Below are positions 36,985 through 47,500 of a DNA stretch of 64,000 bases, piece by piece. Under the pieces are notes generated by a model, which saw only the letters and a list, made by a program, of their open reading frames with translations, searched no databases and had not been told where the DNA came from. Position numbers and translations under genes: made by a program. Each line of letters opens with the position of its first letter. The stretch's first letter is position 1. Where the stretch lies: assembly GCA_006438735.1 (NCBI GenBank), contig RCZF01000002.1, positions 67,501 through 131,500 on the forward strand. Reading direction: 5' to 3'. Source of the DNA: Sphingomonas koreensis (lineage in GTDB: Bacteria; Pseudomonadota; Alphaproteobacteria; Sphingomonadales; Sphingomonadaceae).

Positions 36985-37686
36985 ATGATCCGCATCGCCC
37001 TGGCGCTCGCGCTGTTCGCCATCCCGTCATTCACTGAGGCGGCCGATCGCAGCTTCATCGTCGGTAGTTTCGACCGCGTCCGCGTCGATGGGCCGTTCGC
37101 GGTGACGGTCGTTACCGGCAAGAGCCCGGCGGCGCGCGCCAGCGGCAGCTTGGACGCGCTCGACGCGCTGACCGTCCGCGTCGATGGCGACACATTGCTG
37201 GTCAGCATGGGCGCGGGCAATTGGACGAGCGATTCGGGCAAGATGGTCGTACCGCCGACGATCACGCTGGCCACGCCGAGCCTGCGCGCGGCAACGATCA
37301 ACAGCGGCGCGACGCTGGCGATCGACGCGATGAAGGGCCAGACCGTCAGCCTCGCGCTCAACGGCTCGGGCACGCTGAGCGTCGCCGCGATCGACGCCGA
37401 TCAGTTCGACGCAACGATCGTCGGCACCGGCCGAATGACGCTTGCCGGCAAGGCGGCGCGCGGCCGCTTCACCGTTTCCGGGCCGGGCAGTTTCGATGCC
37501 GGCGCGCTCATCGTCAGCGATCTCACCGCGCGTTCGGACGGGCCCGGCGAGCTGGACCTCGCGGCGCGCTACACCGCCGACGTCACCACCAGCGGGCTGG
37601 GCCTCGTCTCCGTCGCCGGCGCGCCGTCCTGCACGATCCATGCCCTCGCCGGCGGCCCGGTCAGGTGCGGCAAACAGGGCGATTGA
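36985..37686 (+). CDS. Second DUF2807 domain exported protein
   Basis: The 233-residue product has a standard signal peptide (RIALALALFAIPSFTEA) without a lipobox. The mature part begins DRSFIVGSFDRVRVDGPFAV, the same opening as the first DUF2807 protein, followed by beta-helix repeats with looser G-[S/T]-G motifs (LNGSGTLS, VGTGRMT, SGPGSFD, SDGPGELD, SGLGLVS). The end SCTIHALAGGPVRCG parallels the CQVSKMGSGEVTCG end of its neighbour, each with a Cys pair. The ribosome-binding site is weak, suggesting coupling to the first gene. The two are probably an old tandem duplication. Confidence 0.82.
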   Translation: MIRIALALALFAIPSFTEAADRSFIVGSFDRVRVDGPFAVTVVTGKSPAARASGSLDALDALTVRVDGDTLLVSMGAGNWTSDSGKMVVPPTITLATPSLRAATINSGATLAIDAMKGQTVSLALNGSGTLSVAAIDADQFDATIVGTGRMTLAGKAARGRFTVSGPGSFDAGALIVSDLTARSDGPGELDLAARYTADVTTSGLGLVSVAGAPSCTIHALAGGPVRCGKQGD

Positions 37687-37761
37687 CCCGAAAAGGCAGC
37701 GCTTTCTTGGCTTTCGCGCCGCCCTTCCCTATCGCGGCGGTCTGATGATCGGGAGAGCGGA

Positions 37762-40656
37762 ATGATCGGCACGATGCTGCTGCGCGGTGCGACACTGCTG
37801 GCGCTGCTGACGGCGCCCGGAGCGCGCCTGCTGGCGCAGAATCAGTCCGCGACCGCGACGCCGCCCGCCGCCGCCAACGCACCGATCGCGCAAACCACGT
37901 CGTGGGAGCATGCCGGCAGCGACATTCCCGCCGATCCCGATTGGCGCACCGGCACGTTGCCCAACGGCGTACGCTATGCGGTGCGGCGCAACGCGCGGCC
38001 GGCCGGCACGATCGCGATCCGGCTGCGCATGGCGAGCGGCGCGCTGATGGAGAATGAAGATCAGCAGGGCTGGTCGCACCTGATCGAGCATATGGTGTTC
38101 CGCGGCACGCAACATTATCCCGATGGCGACGCCGTCAAGATCTGGCAGCGGCTTGGCGCGAGCTTCGGCAGCGACACCAACGCCGCGACCAGCGCGACCG
38201 CGACCACGTTCATGCTCGATCTGCCCAAGAACGACGCCGCCTCCTACGCCCAGGCGCTGTCGGTGATGAGCGATATGGTCACGTCGGCGACGATCGCGCC
38301 CGCCCCGCTCGATACCGAACGCAAGGTGGTGATCGCCGAGCGCCAGCAGCGCGTCAGCCCGCTAGCGCGCAAGGTGCAGGACGCCGGCGACGCCGTGCTG
38401 CTCGCCGGGCTCAAGGCCGGCAAGCGCGACATCGGCGGCACCGATGCCACGTTGGCGGCGGCCAGCGCCGACGCGCTCCAGGCGTTCTACAAGAAATGGT
38501 ATCGGCCCGATCGCGCGACCATCGTCGTCGTCGGCGACGCCGATCCGGCGGTGCTCGAAGCCGGCGTCAAACAGGCGTTCGGCGACTGGAAGGGGGCCGG
38601 CTCCGCCCCGGCCGAGCCCGATTACGGCGCGATCGCGACGCCGCCCAAACCTGCCGCGGTGGTGACCGACCCGCAAGCACCGGGCGCGATCCAGCTCGCC
38701 TGGCTGCGCCCGCATGACGAGTCGCCGTTCACCGTCGCGCGGCAGCAGGCGCAGTTCGCCAACTTCGTCGCCACCGCGATCATCGGCCAGCGGCTCGCCA
38801 CCGAAGCGCAGCAGGGCAAGGCGATCGTCAACGCCGCCGCCGGTTTCCCGACCGCGCGCCACGTCGCCGATCAGCTCACCGTCTCGATCGTGCCGCGGCC
38901 GGGCCAATGGCAGGCGGCGCTCGACGAGACGTTCGGCGTGCTCAACCGCTTGCGCGCCACGCCGCCGTCGCAAGCCGAGGTCGATCAGCAGATCGCCAGC
39001 ATCGAGCAAGGGTTGAAGCGATCGGTCGAGGCGCAGCAGACGCAAGTCTCGCCGGCACTCGCCAATCAATATATCGGCGATGTCGATCAGGGCGACGTGA
39101 CGCCCAAGCCCGATTTCTATCTGACCTTGTTCGACGCGAGCAAGCCCGCGCTGACGCCGGCGGCGATCGGCAAGGCGATCAACGCGCAGCTGGCGCCCGA
39201 TCCGCGCATGCTGGTGCTGTCGCCGACCGCGATCGACGGCGGCGACGCCGCGGCGGTCACCGCGCTCGAGGGCGCGCGCAAGGTGGCGGGCGCCACCAAC
39301 GCCGATCTGCGCAAGGTTTCGCTCGACGAGCTCAAGCTGCCGGGCGCGCCCGGTGCGGTCGCCTCGAGCAGCACGATCGCCGATCTCGGCATCGAGCGGG
39401 TGCGCTTCCGCAATGGCGTCGAGCTCGATTTCAAGAAGACCGCGTTCGAGAAGGACGCGATCCGGCTGCAGGTGCGGATCGGCCACGGCGTGCTCAACCG
39501 CGCGCCGAACGACCCCGGGCTGTTCTGGAGCTCGGGCGCGCTCGCCGCCGCCGGCATCGGGCCGTTCACGCCCGACGAGCTCACCCGGCTGACGGCGGGC
39601 CGGCAGATCGGCTTCGGGCTGCAGCAAAGCGCCGAGGCGCTGGTGCTCGGCGCGCAGACCAACCAGGCCGACATCGGCGACGCGATGAAGCTGATGACCG
39701 GCGCGCTGACGCAGATGCGCTATGCCGAAACGCCGTTGGCGCGGCTGCGCGATCAGTTCAAGGCGACCTACCAGGCCTATTTCAGCGCGCCGGGGACGGT
39801 GCTGCAAGCGTTCGGCGCGCCCTATTTCCACGGCGGTGACACGCGCTTTCGCGCGATGCCGCCGCCCGCCGAGGTCGATGCGCTGACGCTCGCCGCGTTC
39901 CGCGATTTCTGGCAGCCGCAGCTCGCCGCCGGGCCGATCCGCATCATCGCCGTGGGCGACCTCGATCGCGACAAGCTGATCGCCGCCGTCGCCAAGACCT
40001 TCGGCGCGCTGCCGCCGCGCAGCGACGCCAAGCCCACCGCGACGCAACTCGCGGTCGATGCGGCGTGGCACGGCGACGATCCGGTCATCCTGCGGCACAA
40101 GGGCGACGCCGATCAGGCCGCCGTCGCGCAATTCTATCCGACCAGCGGCGCGCTTACCGATCTCGCCGCGAGCCGCGCGCTCGAGATTGCCGGCGTGATC
40201 ATCCAGACGCGGCTGACCGAGGGCTTTCGCGAACAACAGGGCGGCACCTACACGCCGTTCGCGGCGAGCAGCCAATCGGCCGAGCTGCCCGATTACGGCT
40301 TCGTCATGGCCGGCGCGCAGCTGCAGCTCGGCCGGATCCACGATTTCTATGCAGCGCTCGACGGCATTGTCGACGATCTCGCCAAGAATGGCCCCGATGC
40401 CGACGAACTGACGCGCGCGGTGACGACGCAGGTGAGCGCGCTCGACCGGGCGCAGACCGACAACGGTTTCTGGCTCGGCAAGCTGAGCGGCGATCTGAAC
40501 GATCCGCGAATCGTCGCGGCGATCCGCAGCCAGCGCAGCGGCCTGGCGGCGATCGACGCCAAGGTGGTGCAGGCGGTGGCGAAAAAATATCTGGCCGGCG
40601 CGGCCGACAGCTTTCGCATCGAGGCGCTGCCCGAAGGCGTCACCCCGCCGAAATAG
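37762..40656 (+). CDS. M16 family (pitrilysin-like) zinc metallopeptidase, exported
   Basis: The 964-residue protein has a signal peptide (LLRGATLLALLTAPGARLLA). Residues ~60-500 form an active M16 half with the inverted zinc motif HxxEH (SHLIEHMVFRG, residues ~108-112) and a distal Glu expected near AERQQRV. The second half (ERVRFRNGVELDFKKTAFEKD onward) repeats the fold without HxxEH, as usual for the regulatory half of pitrilysin/insulinase enzymes. These peptidases cleave short peptides in a closed chamber; the substrate here is unknown. The start at 37762 follows GGGAGAG. It may be co-transcribed with bioF, 36 nt downstream. Confidence 0.93.
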   Translation: MIGTMLLRGATLLALLTAPGARLLAQNQSATATPPAAANAPIAQTTSWEHAGSDIPADPDWRTGTLPNGVRYAVRRNARPAGTIAIRLRMASGALMENEDQQGWSHLIEHMVFRGTQHYPDGDAVKIWQRLGASFGSDTNAATSATATTFMLDLPKNDAASYAQALSVMSDMVTSATIAPAPLDTERKVVIAERQQRVSPLARKVQDAGDAVLLAGLKAGKRDIGGTDATLAAASADALQAFYKKWYRPDRATIVVVGDADPAVLEAGVKQAFGDWKGAGSAPAEPDYGAIATPPKPAAVVTDPQAPGAIQLAWLRPHDESPFTVARQQAQFANFVATAIIGQRLATEAQQGKAIVNAAAGFPTARHVADQLTVSIVPRPGQWQAALDETFGVLNRLRATPPSQAEVDQQIASIEQGLKRSVEAQQTQVSPALANQYIGDVDQGDVTPKPDFYLTLFDASKPALTPAAIGKAINAQLAPDPRMLVLSPTAIDGGDAAAVTALEGARKVAGATNADLRKVSLDELKLPGAPGAVASSSTIADLGIERVRFRNGVELDFKKTAFEKDAIRLQVRIGHGVLNRAPNDPGLFWSSGALAAAGIGPFTPDELTRLTAGRQIGFGLQQSAEALVLGAQTNQADIGDAMKLMTGALTQMRYAETPLARLRDQFKATYQAYFSAPGTVLQAFGAPYFHGGDTRFRAMPPPAEVDALTLAAFRDFWQPQLAAGPIRIIAVGDLDRDKLIAAVAKTFGALPPRSDAKPTATQLAVDAAWHGDDPVILRHKGDADQAAVAQFYPTSGALTDLAASRALEIAGVIIQTRLTEGFREQQGGTYTPFAASSQSAELPDYGFVMAGAQLQLGRIHDFYAALDGIVDDLAKNGPDADELTRAVTTQVSALDRAQTDNGFWLGKLSGDLNDPRIVAAIRSQRSGLAAIDAKVVQAVAKKYLAGAADSFRIEALPEGVTPPK

Positions 40657-40692
40657 CTGACCATCGCCACAAGACGCGCTAGGGGAGCGCTC

Positions 40693-41814
40693 ATGTCGCT
40701 CGCCGCTCTTGCCGCCGATCTCGATGCGCTCGATCGCCAGTCGCGACGCCGGGCGCTGGCGCCGCGCCGCGGCGTGGACTTCGCCTCGAACGATTATCTC
40801 GCGCTGGCCGGATCGCCGCGCATCGCCGCCGCCGTAGCGCGAGCGATCGCGGCGGGCGTGCCGATCGGATCGGGCGGATCGCGGCTGCTGCGCGGCAACC
40901 ATGACGAGCATGTCGCGATGGAAGATACTGCCGCGGCGTTTTTCGGCAGCGAGGCGGCGCTGTTCTTCGCCACCGGCTTCGCTGCCAACAGCTGCTTCTT
41001 TGCGACCGTGCCGCAGCGCGGCGACCTGATCGTTTATGACGAGCGCGTTCACGCCAGTGTCCACGAAGGGTTGCGGCTGACGCGCGCCACCGCCCGATCG
41101 GTGCCGCACAACCATGCCCAGCGGTTCGACGATGCGATCGGCGGCTGGCGGCGGGAGGGCGGCGCTGGCACGCCGTGGATCGCCGTCGAGAGCCTGTACA
41201 GCATGGACGGCGACCAGGCGCCGCTGGCCGATCTCGCCGACATCGCCGCGCGGCACGATGCGGTGCTGGTGATCGACGAAGCGCACGCCACCGGCGTGTT
41301 CGGCGCGCACGGCCGCGGCCTGGCGGAGGCGCTGCCGCAGCGCGACCGGCTGGTGACGCTGCATACCTGCGGCAAGGCGCTCGGCTGCGAAGGCGCCTTG
41401 CTGTGCTGCCCGCAAGCGGTGCGCGATTTCCTGATCAACCGCGGGCGCGGCTTCATTTTCTCGACCGCGCCGTCGCCACTGATCGCAGTCGCGGTGCGCG
41501 AGGCGCTGGCGATCCTCACCGACGAGCCGGAGCGCCGCACCCGGCTCCACGCGCTGATCGCGCGCGCCGCCGCGCTGTTGACGCCGCTCGGCGTGACCGC
41601 GACGGGCTCGCCGATCGCGCCGCTGATCCTCGGAGACGACGCGCGGGCGATGAGCGTCGCGGCGCGCTTGCAGGCGGCGGGCTTCGACGTGCGCGGCATT
41701 CGCCCGCCAACGGTGCCGCCCGGCACCGCGCGTCTGCGGCTGTCGCTGACGCTCAATGCCAGTGAGGACGATCTTGCCGCGCTGGCGGCGGCGCTCGGCG
41801 AGGCGCTGCGATGA
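40693..41814 (+). CDS. bioF: 8-amino-7-oxononanoate synthase
   Basis: BioF condenses pimeloyl-ACP (or -CoA) with L-alanine to KAPA, using pyridoxal phosphate. The 373-residue product shows the alpha-oxoamine synthase pattern: [28 protein letters not shown], the cofactor Asp/His segment [17 protein letters not shown] and the Schiff-base lysine in HTCGKALG. One variation: the lysine context [10 protein letters not shown] differs slightly from the more common T(F/L)SKAxG. The start at 40693 follows GGGGAG. bioD overlaps its stop by 4 nt (ATGA). Confidence 0.92.
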   Translation: MSLAALAADLDALDRQSRRRALAPRRGVDFASNDYLALAGSPRIAAAVARAIAAGVPIGSGGSRLLRGNHDEHVAMEDTAAAFFGSEAALFFATGFAANSCFFATVPQRGDLIVYDERVHASVHEGLRLTRATARSVPHNHAQRFDDAIGGWRREGGAGTPWIAVESLYSMDGDQAPLADLADIAARHDAVLVIDEAHATGVFGAHGRGLAEALPQRDRLVTLHTCGKALGCEGALLCCPQAVRDFLINRGRGFIFSTAPSPLIAVAVREALAILTDEPERRTRLHALIARAAALLTPLGVTATGSPIAPLILGDDARAMSVAARLQAAGFDVRGIRPPTVPPGTARLRLSLTLNASEDDLAALAAALGEALR

Positions 41815-42434
41815 GCACGATCGTCGTCACCGGCACCGACACCGATGTCGGCAAGACGGTGTTCGCCGCCGCGCTCGCCGGTGCGCTCGGAGCGCATTAT
41901 TGGAAGCCGGTCCAGGCCGGGCTCGACGACGGCGGCGACCGCGCGCGGGTGGCGCTGCTGTCCGGGCTCGTCGACGCGCAGCTGCTGCCCGAGGCTTACC
42001 GGCTGACGACGCCCTGCTCACCGCACCGTGCGGCGGAGATCGACGGCGTGACGATCGATCCCGCCGTGCTGGCGTTGCCCGCCGTCGCCGGGCCGCTGGT
42101 TGTAGAGGGCGCCGGCGGCGTGCTCGTCCCGGTGACGCGTGACTTGCTGTTCGGCGATTTGTTCGCGCAGTGGGGCGCGCCGGTGGTGCTCGTCGCGCGG
42201 ACTGCGCTGGGCACGATCAATCACAGCCTGGCGTCGATCGAGGCGCTGCGCGCGCGCGGCGTTCCTATTCGCGGCATCGCCTTCATCGGCGACGCGGTGG
42301 AGGACAGCGAGGCGACGATCGCCGCGATCGGCGGCGTCCGCCGGCTCGGCCGTCTGCCGATGCTGCCGCGGCTCGATCGCGACACGCTGGCGGCCGCCTT
42401 CGCCGCGCACTTCGATCTCGGTGATTTCGCATGA
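41811..42434 (+). CDS. bioD: Dethiobiotin synthetase
   Basis: BioD closes the ureido ring of dethiobiotin from DAPA, CO2 and ATP. The 207-residue product starts at ATG 41811, inside the bioF stop. The P-loop is [16 protein letters not shown], the conserved substrate Lys is in YWKPVQAGL, and the [11 protein letters not shown] segment binds DAPA/Mg. It forms a homodimer in the cytoplasm. It overlaps bioA by 4 nt, so the three genes are translationally coupled in the order F-D-A. Confidence 0.95.
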   Translation: MSTIVVTGTDTDVGKTVFAAALAGALGAHYWKPVQAGLDDGGDRARVALLSGLVDAQLLPEAYRLTTPCSPHRAAEIDGVTIDPAVLALPAVAGPLVVEGAGGVLVPVTRDLLFGDLFAQWGAPVVLVARTALGTINHSLASIEALRARGVPIRGIAFIGDAVEDSEATIAAIGGVRRLGRLPMLPRLDRDTLAAAFAAHFDLGDFA

Positions 42435-43696
42435 GCGCGTCGCCGGTGTGGCATCCGTTCACCCAGCACGGGCTGGGCGAGCCGATCCCGCAGGTCACGC
42501 GTGCCGAGGGCGCGGCGCTCTACACCGACGACGGGCGGCGGATCATCGATGCGATCTCGTCCTGGTGGGTGACGACGCACGGCCATTGCCACCCGCGGAT
42601 CATGGCGGCGATCGCCGCGCAGACCCAGCGGCTCGATCAGATCATCTTCGCCGGCTGGACGCACGAGCCGGCCGAAACGCTCGCGCGCGGGCTCGTCGCA
42701 ATCATGCCGCCGACGCTCAACCACGTGTTCTTTTCCGATTCGGGATCGACCAGCGTCGAGGTCGCGTTGAAAATGGCGCTCGGCTATTGGCTCAACCGTG
42801 GCGAGCCGCGCGATCGCATCCTGGTGCTCGAGCACAGCTATCACGGCGATACGATCGGGGCGATGTCGGTCGGCGCGCGCGGCGTGTTCAACCGCGCCTA
42901 TGCGCCCTTGCTGTTCGATGTCGGCACGATCCCCTTTCCCGCGCCCGAAACGGCGCAAGCGACGCTCGACGCGCTCGACGCCGCCTGCCGGGACGGCGCG
43001 GCGGCGCTGATCGTCGAGCCGCTGCTGCTCGGCGCAGGCGGCATGCTAATCTATCCGCCGGCGGTCCTCGCCGAGATGGCGGCGATCTGCGCGCGCCACG
43101 GCGTGCTGCTGATCGCCGACGAGGTGATGACCGGCTGGGGCCGCACCGGCGCGCTGCTCGCCTGCGAGCATGCCGGAGTGACGCCCGATATCCTGTGTCT
43201 GTCGAAGGGGCTGACCGGCGGCGCGGTGCCGCTCGCCGCGACGCTGGCGAGCGATGCGATCTACGATGCGCACCTGTCGACCGATCGCGCGCGGATGTTC
43301 TTCCACTCGTCGAGCTACACCGCCAATCCGATCGCCTGCGCCGCCGCCAACGCCAATCTGGCGATCTGGCGCGACGAGCCGGTGCTGGCGCGGATCGACG
43401 ATCTGGCGCGGCGGCAACGCGTGCGCCTGGCGGCGCTGGAAACGCATCCGGGCGTGCGCAACGCAAGGGCGATCGGCACGGTGACGGCGATGGAACTGAG
43501 CGAGGGCGCGAGTGATTATCTGTCGTCGCGCGGGCCGGCGCTGCTCGACTTCTTCGGCGCGCGCGATCTGCTGCTGCGGCCGCTCGGCAACACCGTCTAT
43601 GTGATGCCGCCTTATTGTATCGGCGACGACGATCTCGACGCCATTTATGCAGCGATCGGCGAAGCGGCGGATCGGCTGCCGGGAAGCGAGCGATGA
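42431..43696 (+). CDS. bioA: Adenosylmethionine--8-amino-7-oxononanoate aminotransferase
   Basis: BioA transfers the amino group of SAM to KAPA to give DAPA, the step between BioF and BioD. The 421-residue class III aminotransferase opens [16 protein letters not shown]. It shows [13 protein letters not shown] and [20 protein letters not shown] near the cofactor site, the Asp of [15 protein letters not shown] that contacts the PLP ring, and the Schiff-base lysine in [10 protein letters not shown]. The ATG at 42431 overlaps the bioD stop (ATGA), and the yjbQ ATG overlaps its own stop. bioB and bioC are not in the window. Confidence 0.95.
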   Translation: MSASPVWHPFTQHGLGEPIPQVTRAEGAALYTDDGRRIIDAISSWWVTTHGHCHPRIMAAIAAQTQRLDQIIFAGWTHEPAETLARGLVAIMPPTLNHVFFSDSGSTSVEVALKMALGYWLNRGEPRDRILVLEHSYHGDTIGAMSVGARGVFNRAYAPLLFDVGTIPFPAPETAQATLDALDAACRDGAAALIVEPLLLGAGGMLIYPPAVLAEMAAICARHGVLLIADEVMTGWGRTGALLACEHAGVTPDILCLSKGLTGGAVPLAATLASDAIYDAHLSTDRARMFFHSSSYTANPIACAAANANLAIWRDEPVLARIDDLARRQRVRLAALETHPGVRNARAIGTVTAMELSEGASDYLSSRGPALLDFFGARDLLLRPLGNTVYVMPPYCIGDDDLDAIYAAIGEAADRLPGSER

Positions 43697-44112
43697 TGCG
43701 CCAGGCGATGACGATCCTGACGATCGCGACCGATCGACAAGGGCTGATCGAGGTGACCGACCGGATCGAGCGGTGGACCGCCGATCAGGCCATGCGCGCC
43801 GGGCTGCTGACGCTGTTCTGTCGCCATACCTCGGCGTCGCTGCTGATCCAGGAAAATGCCGCGCCCGCCGCGCGCGCCGATCTGGAAGCCTATTTCGCCC
43901 GCATCGCGCCGGAAAGCCGGGGTTATGCGCATGACGACGAAGGCCCGGACGATATGCCGGCGCACCTGCGCGCGGCGCTGACCCAGATCCAGCTGACGAT
44001 CCCACTGATCGACGGCGCGCTCACGCTCGGCACCTGGCAGGGCATCTATCTGTTCGAACACCGCCTCCGCCCCCACCGCCGCGAAATCGCACTGCACCTG
44101 ATCGGGGAATAA
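43693..44112 (+). CDS. YjbQ family (UPF0047) protein, possible secondary thiamine-phosphate synthase
   Basis: The ATG at 43693 overlaps the bioA stop (ATGA), giving 139 residues; MTILTIATD at 43708 is an alternative start. Family signatures are FCRHTSASLLIQENA and the metal-site segment YAHDDEGPDDMPAHLRAAL, then LGTWQGIYLFEHR. The His and Asp residues probably bind a metal. E. coli YjbQ shows weak thiamine-phosphate synthase activity, which gave the family its annotation; the true function is uncertain. Coupling to bioFDA places it in a cofactor operon but may be only positional. Confidence 0.9.
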   Translation: MMRQAMTILTIATDRQGLIEVTDRIERWTADQAMRAGLLTLFCRHTSASLLIQENAAPAARADLEAYFARIAPESRGYAHDDEGPDDMPAHLRAALTQIQLTIPLIDGALTLGTWQGIYLFEHRLRPHRREIALHLIGE

Positions 44113-44532
44113 CGCGGGGCAAGCGATAGCTCGCGAGCGCCAGGCCGCCGGTATCTCGCTATCGCATTGCCCGGAAACATTGAGCGGCCATGCCGCCTCA
44201 TCGTTGCGGCCCGCACCTTGATTTTATCTGTTTTGTCAGATTATATTTTTGGCCAGGCTCGGCTGGGTGTGGCTCGAACCGAGTGCATAGGAGGGGGCGA
44301 CTATCGGCAGCATCCGAAAAAGGCGTGCACGCAGCGACGCGGCCGCTCGTCCCTGCACGCAAGACGCGGGCTTTTTGCAGCAAGGCATCGCCGCAACGTT
44401 CCGTCTTGATCTCGCCGTGCTTCGCAGCTCCGAAGTCCTCATCGGCGTGCCGATGCCCCGCATCGCGCCCGAGTGTCGGCCGGGAACGCTCGCCACCGTT
44501 AGCTTAAGCGCCTTATTGGAACAGGAGTCGTC
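44113..44532. other. 420-nt intergenic region before the beta-galactosidase gene
   Basis: No convincing gene is present. It contains an AT-rich promoter-like block at 44218-44247 and a leader of about 280 nt with small hairpins (e.g. CTCG-AAC-CGAG near 44273-44283). The beta-galactosidase ribosome-binding site (ACAGGAG) is at 44520-44526. The long leader could hold a regulatory structure, but I recognise no known riboswitch. Confidence 0.5.
44218..44247 (+). promoter_or_regulatory. Sigma-70-like promoter with inverted repeat, upstream of GH35 gene
   Basis: TTGATT (44218-44223) and TATATT (44242-44247) are 18 nt apart; a register of TTATAT with 17 nt is also possible. The spacer contains ATCTG-TTTTGT-CAGAT, an inverted repeat suited to a repressor. 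The TGTCA core is shared with other promoter regions in the sugar locus. Confidence 0.45.
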
Positions 44533-47500
44533 ATGTTGACCAAGCGCCTTGCCGGGATGGCCGCGCCGATCGTGATCGCAATGTCGCTTGTTGCGGCCGC
44601 GCCGCCCCCGACTGCCGCGGCTGACACGCCGGCGCGCGCGCATCACATCGCGTTCGACCAATACAGCTTCCTGATCGACGGCCAGCGAACCTATCTCTGG
44701 TCGGGCGAATTTCATCCCTATCGCCTGCCCAGCCCCGAATTGTGGCCCGACATCTTCGAGAAGATGAAGGCCGCCGGGTTCAACACCGTTTCGATCTATT
44801 TCTCGTGGGGGTATCACTCGTCCCGCGAGGGCGAATACGATTTCAGCGGCGTGCGCGATCTCGATCGCCTGCTCGACGATGCCCGCGATGCGGGACTTTA
44901 CGTGATCGCGCGGCCCGGCCCCTATATCAACGCCGAGGTCGATAGCGGCGGCTTCCCGCTGTGGCTGACCAACAAGCCGGTCGCGAACCGCAGTCCCGAT
45001 CCCGCCTATCTCAAGCTCGCCGATGCGTGGCTGACCGAGATCGACCGCATCATCGCCCGCCATCAAATGAGCGACGGGCGCGGCAGCGTGATCGCCTATC
45101 AGATCGAGAACGAATATTATAACGGCTCGGATGCCGGCCGCGATTACATGCAACATCTGAAGGAAAAGGCGCATGGGGATGGCATCACCATACCGCTCGT
45201 CGGCAATCACAACGACACCTTCGTCACCGGCAAGGGCAAGGTCGCCGTCAGCGGTTGGGACTATTATCCGCAAGGCTTCGATTGCTCGCATCCGTCGCGG
45301 TGGAAACCCGCCCCCGACATGGCCGAGCACCGTTTCGCCGATCAGCCGCTGTTCACCGCCGAATTCCAGGGCGGCGCATTCGATCCCTGGGGCGGCCCCG
45401 GTTACGCCAAATGTGCGACGCTGATCAACGATCGGTTCGCCAACGTCTTCTACAAGGAGAATATCACCGCCGGCGCGACCGCGCAGAATTTCTACATGCT
45501 GTTCGGCGGCACCTCGTGGGGATGGCAAGCCATTCCGGAGAATTACACCTCCTACGATTATGGCGCGGCGATCACCGAGGCACGCCAGTTCGATCCGAAA
45601 TATTATGAGGACAAACGGATCGGCTATTTCCTCGACAGCACCACGCCGATCACCAAGACCGAACTGCTGGCGCCGGCGCGGCTCGACAATCCCCGCCTGC
45701 TCGATCGCGCGCGGATCAATCCCGACACCGGCACGCAATTCCACCTCGTCCGCCATGGCGACACGACATCGTCGTCCGTCGAGCACGGGCATATCGCGCT
45801 GGCGCTCAAGGAGGGCCGCTTCGCCAGCGTGCCGCAGCAGCCCGGCACCGCGATCACCATCGACGGCCGCGAGAGCCGGATGCTGGTTGCGGACTATGCG
45901 ATCGGCGCCAATCGGCTGGTGTATTCGACGTCCGAGTTGATGACCGATGCGACGATCGCCGATCGCGACATCGCCGTGCTCTACGGACGGCAAGGGACCG
46001 ACGGCGAAACGCTGCTCGGCTTTACCCGCCAGCCCAAGGTCTCCGTGCTGTCGGGACGCATCGATCAGCATTGGGGAAAGGACGGACTGCGGCTGAATTA
46101 TCGGCATGACGGGCTGGCGCGCGTTCTGATCGAAGGTGGCGCGCGCCCGTTGCTGCTGCTGATCGGCGACGACCAGGCGACGGAGCGCGTGTGGCGGCAG
46201 GACACCGATCGTGGCCCCGTGCTGCTGCTCGGCTCGCACCTGCTGCGCAGTGCGCATAACGATGGCGGCGCGCTGGCCCTGACCGGCGATACGGATTCGC
46301 AGACCGGCGCCGAGCTGTTCGCCGACGCGGCGCAGGTAAGCTGGAACGGGCAGTCCATGGCAACCGCCAAAACCGCATCCGGCAGTTTGGCGCTGACCTT
46401 GCCGTCGCCGCAGCCGATCACGCTGCCGGCGCTCGATCGCTGGACCAGCCGGGCCGGCGCACCGGAGATCGACCACAGCTTCGACGATCGCGCTTGGCGA
46501 CTCGCCGATCGCACAACGACCGCCAGCATCACGAAACCGGGCTCGATGCCGGTGCTGTTCGCCGACGATTATGGCTTCCACACCGGCAACACCTGGTATC
46601 GCGGCCATTTCACGGTCGGCGCCGGCCGTAACGCGCCGGCGGGCGTCAAGCTCAACGTGATCAGCGGTGCCAACGGCGGCGCTTTCTCGGTGTGGCTGAA
46701 CGGCCATTTTCTGGGCAGCGTATCGGGCAACGAAAGCGGGTCGTTCGGCTTTCCCGCCGAGATGATCGCCAAGGGCGACAATGTCGTATCGGTGCTCACC
46801 GTCGATATGGGGCATGAGGAGGATTACAACGCCAAAGGCGAGAACCGCACCGCCCGGGGCATCGTTGCAGCAAAACCGCTCGGCGCCGACGCCACGGCGA
46901 TCACGTGGCGCCTTCAGGGAGCGATCGTCGGCACCGATCCACAGCGCGGACCGTATAATCTCGGCGGCCTCTACGGCGAACGACAGGGCTGGCCCGGCAC
47001 ACCGGGCAACGCCGCCTGGAAGTCCGCCACGCTGCCCGCTAACGCATTGCGATCGGCCGGCGTGACCTGGTATCGAACCGATGTGACGCTCGATCTGCCT
47101 GAGCGACAAGACAGCTCGCTCGGCCTCGAAATCAAGGATCCGCCCGGCCGCCATTACCGTGCGACGATCTTCGTCAATGGCTGGCAGATGGGCAATTACA
47201 TCGCTGATCTCGGCCCCCAGCACAGCTTTCCGGTTCCCAACGGCGTGATCGATCCGCACGGCAAGAACAGCATTACGATCGCCGTGTGGAAGACCGATGA
47301 TACCACCGGCGGTCTCGGCGCCGTGTCGCTGGTCAACTACGGGAGCTATGGATCGCCCGAGCTCGCAAGAAATAGCCGGACCCCACGCGGGCAAAGAGCA
47401 GCAGTGCTTGCACCCGCTCCGGCGGACTCCATCCGGGCGCGATACGGTGCCACCGCCAGCAGCTCCGCGAGCGCTGTCGCCGTTTTTTCCGATCACGATC

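Noticed and set aside
38362..41550. Open frame of over 1,000 codons antisense to the M16 peptidase and bioF
   Set aside because: It spans two real genes and their gap, is rich in Arg, Gly and Asp and has no recognisable motif.
44262..44300. Short tRNA-like string (GGCTCGAACCGAG) in the leader of the beta-galactosidase gene
   Set aside because: The T-loop-like core is present, but the flanking 5-bp stem does not pair and no acceptor or anticodon arm can be drawn.
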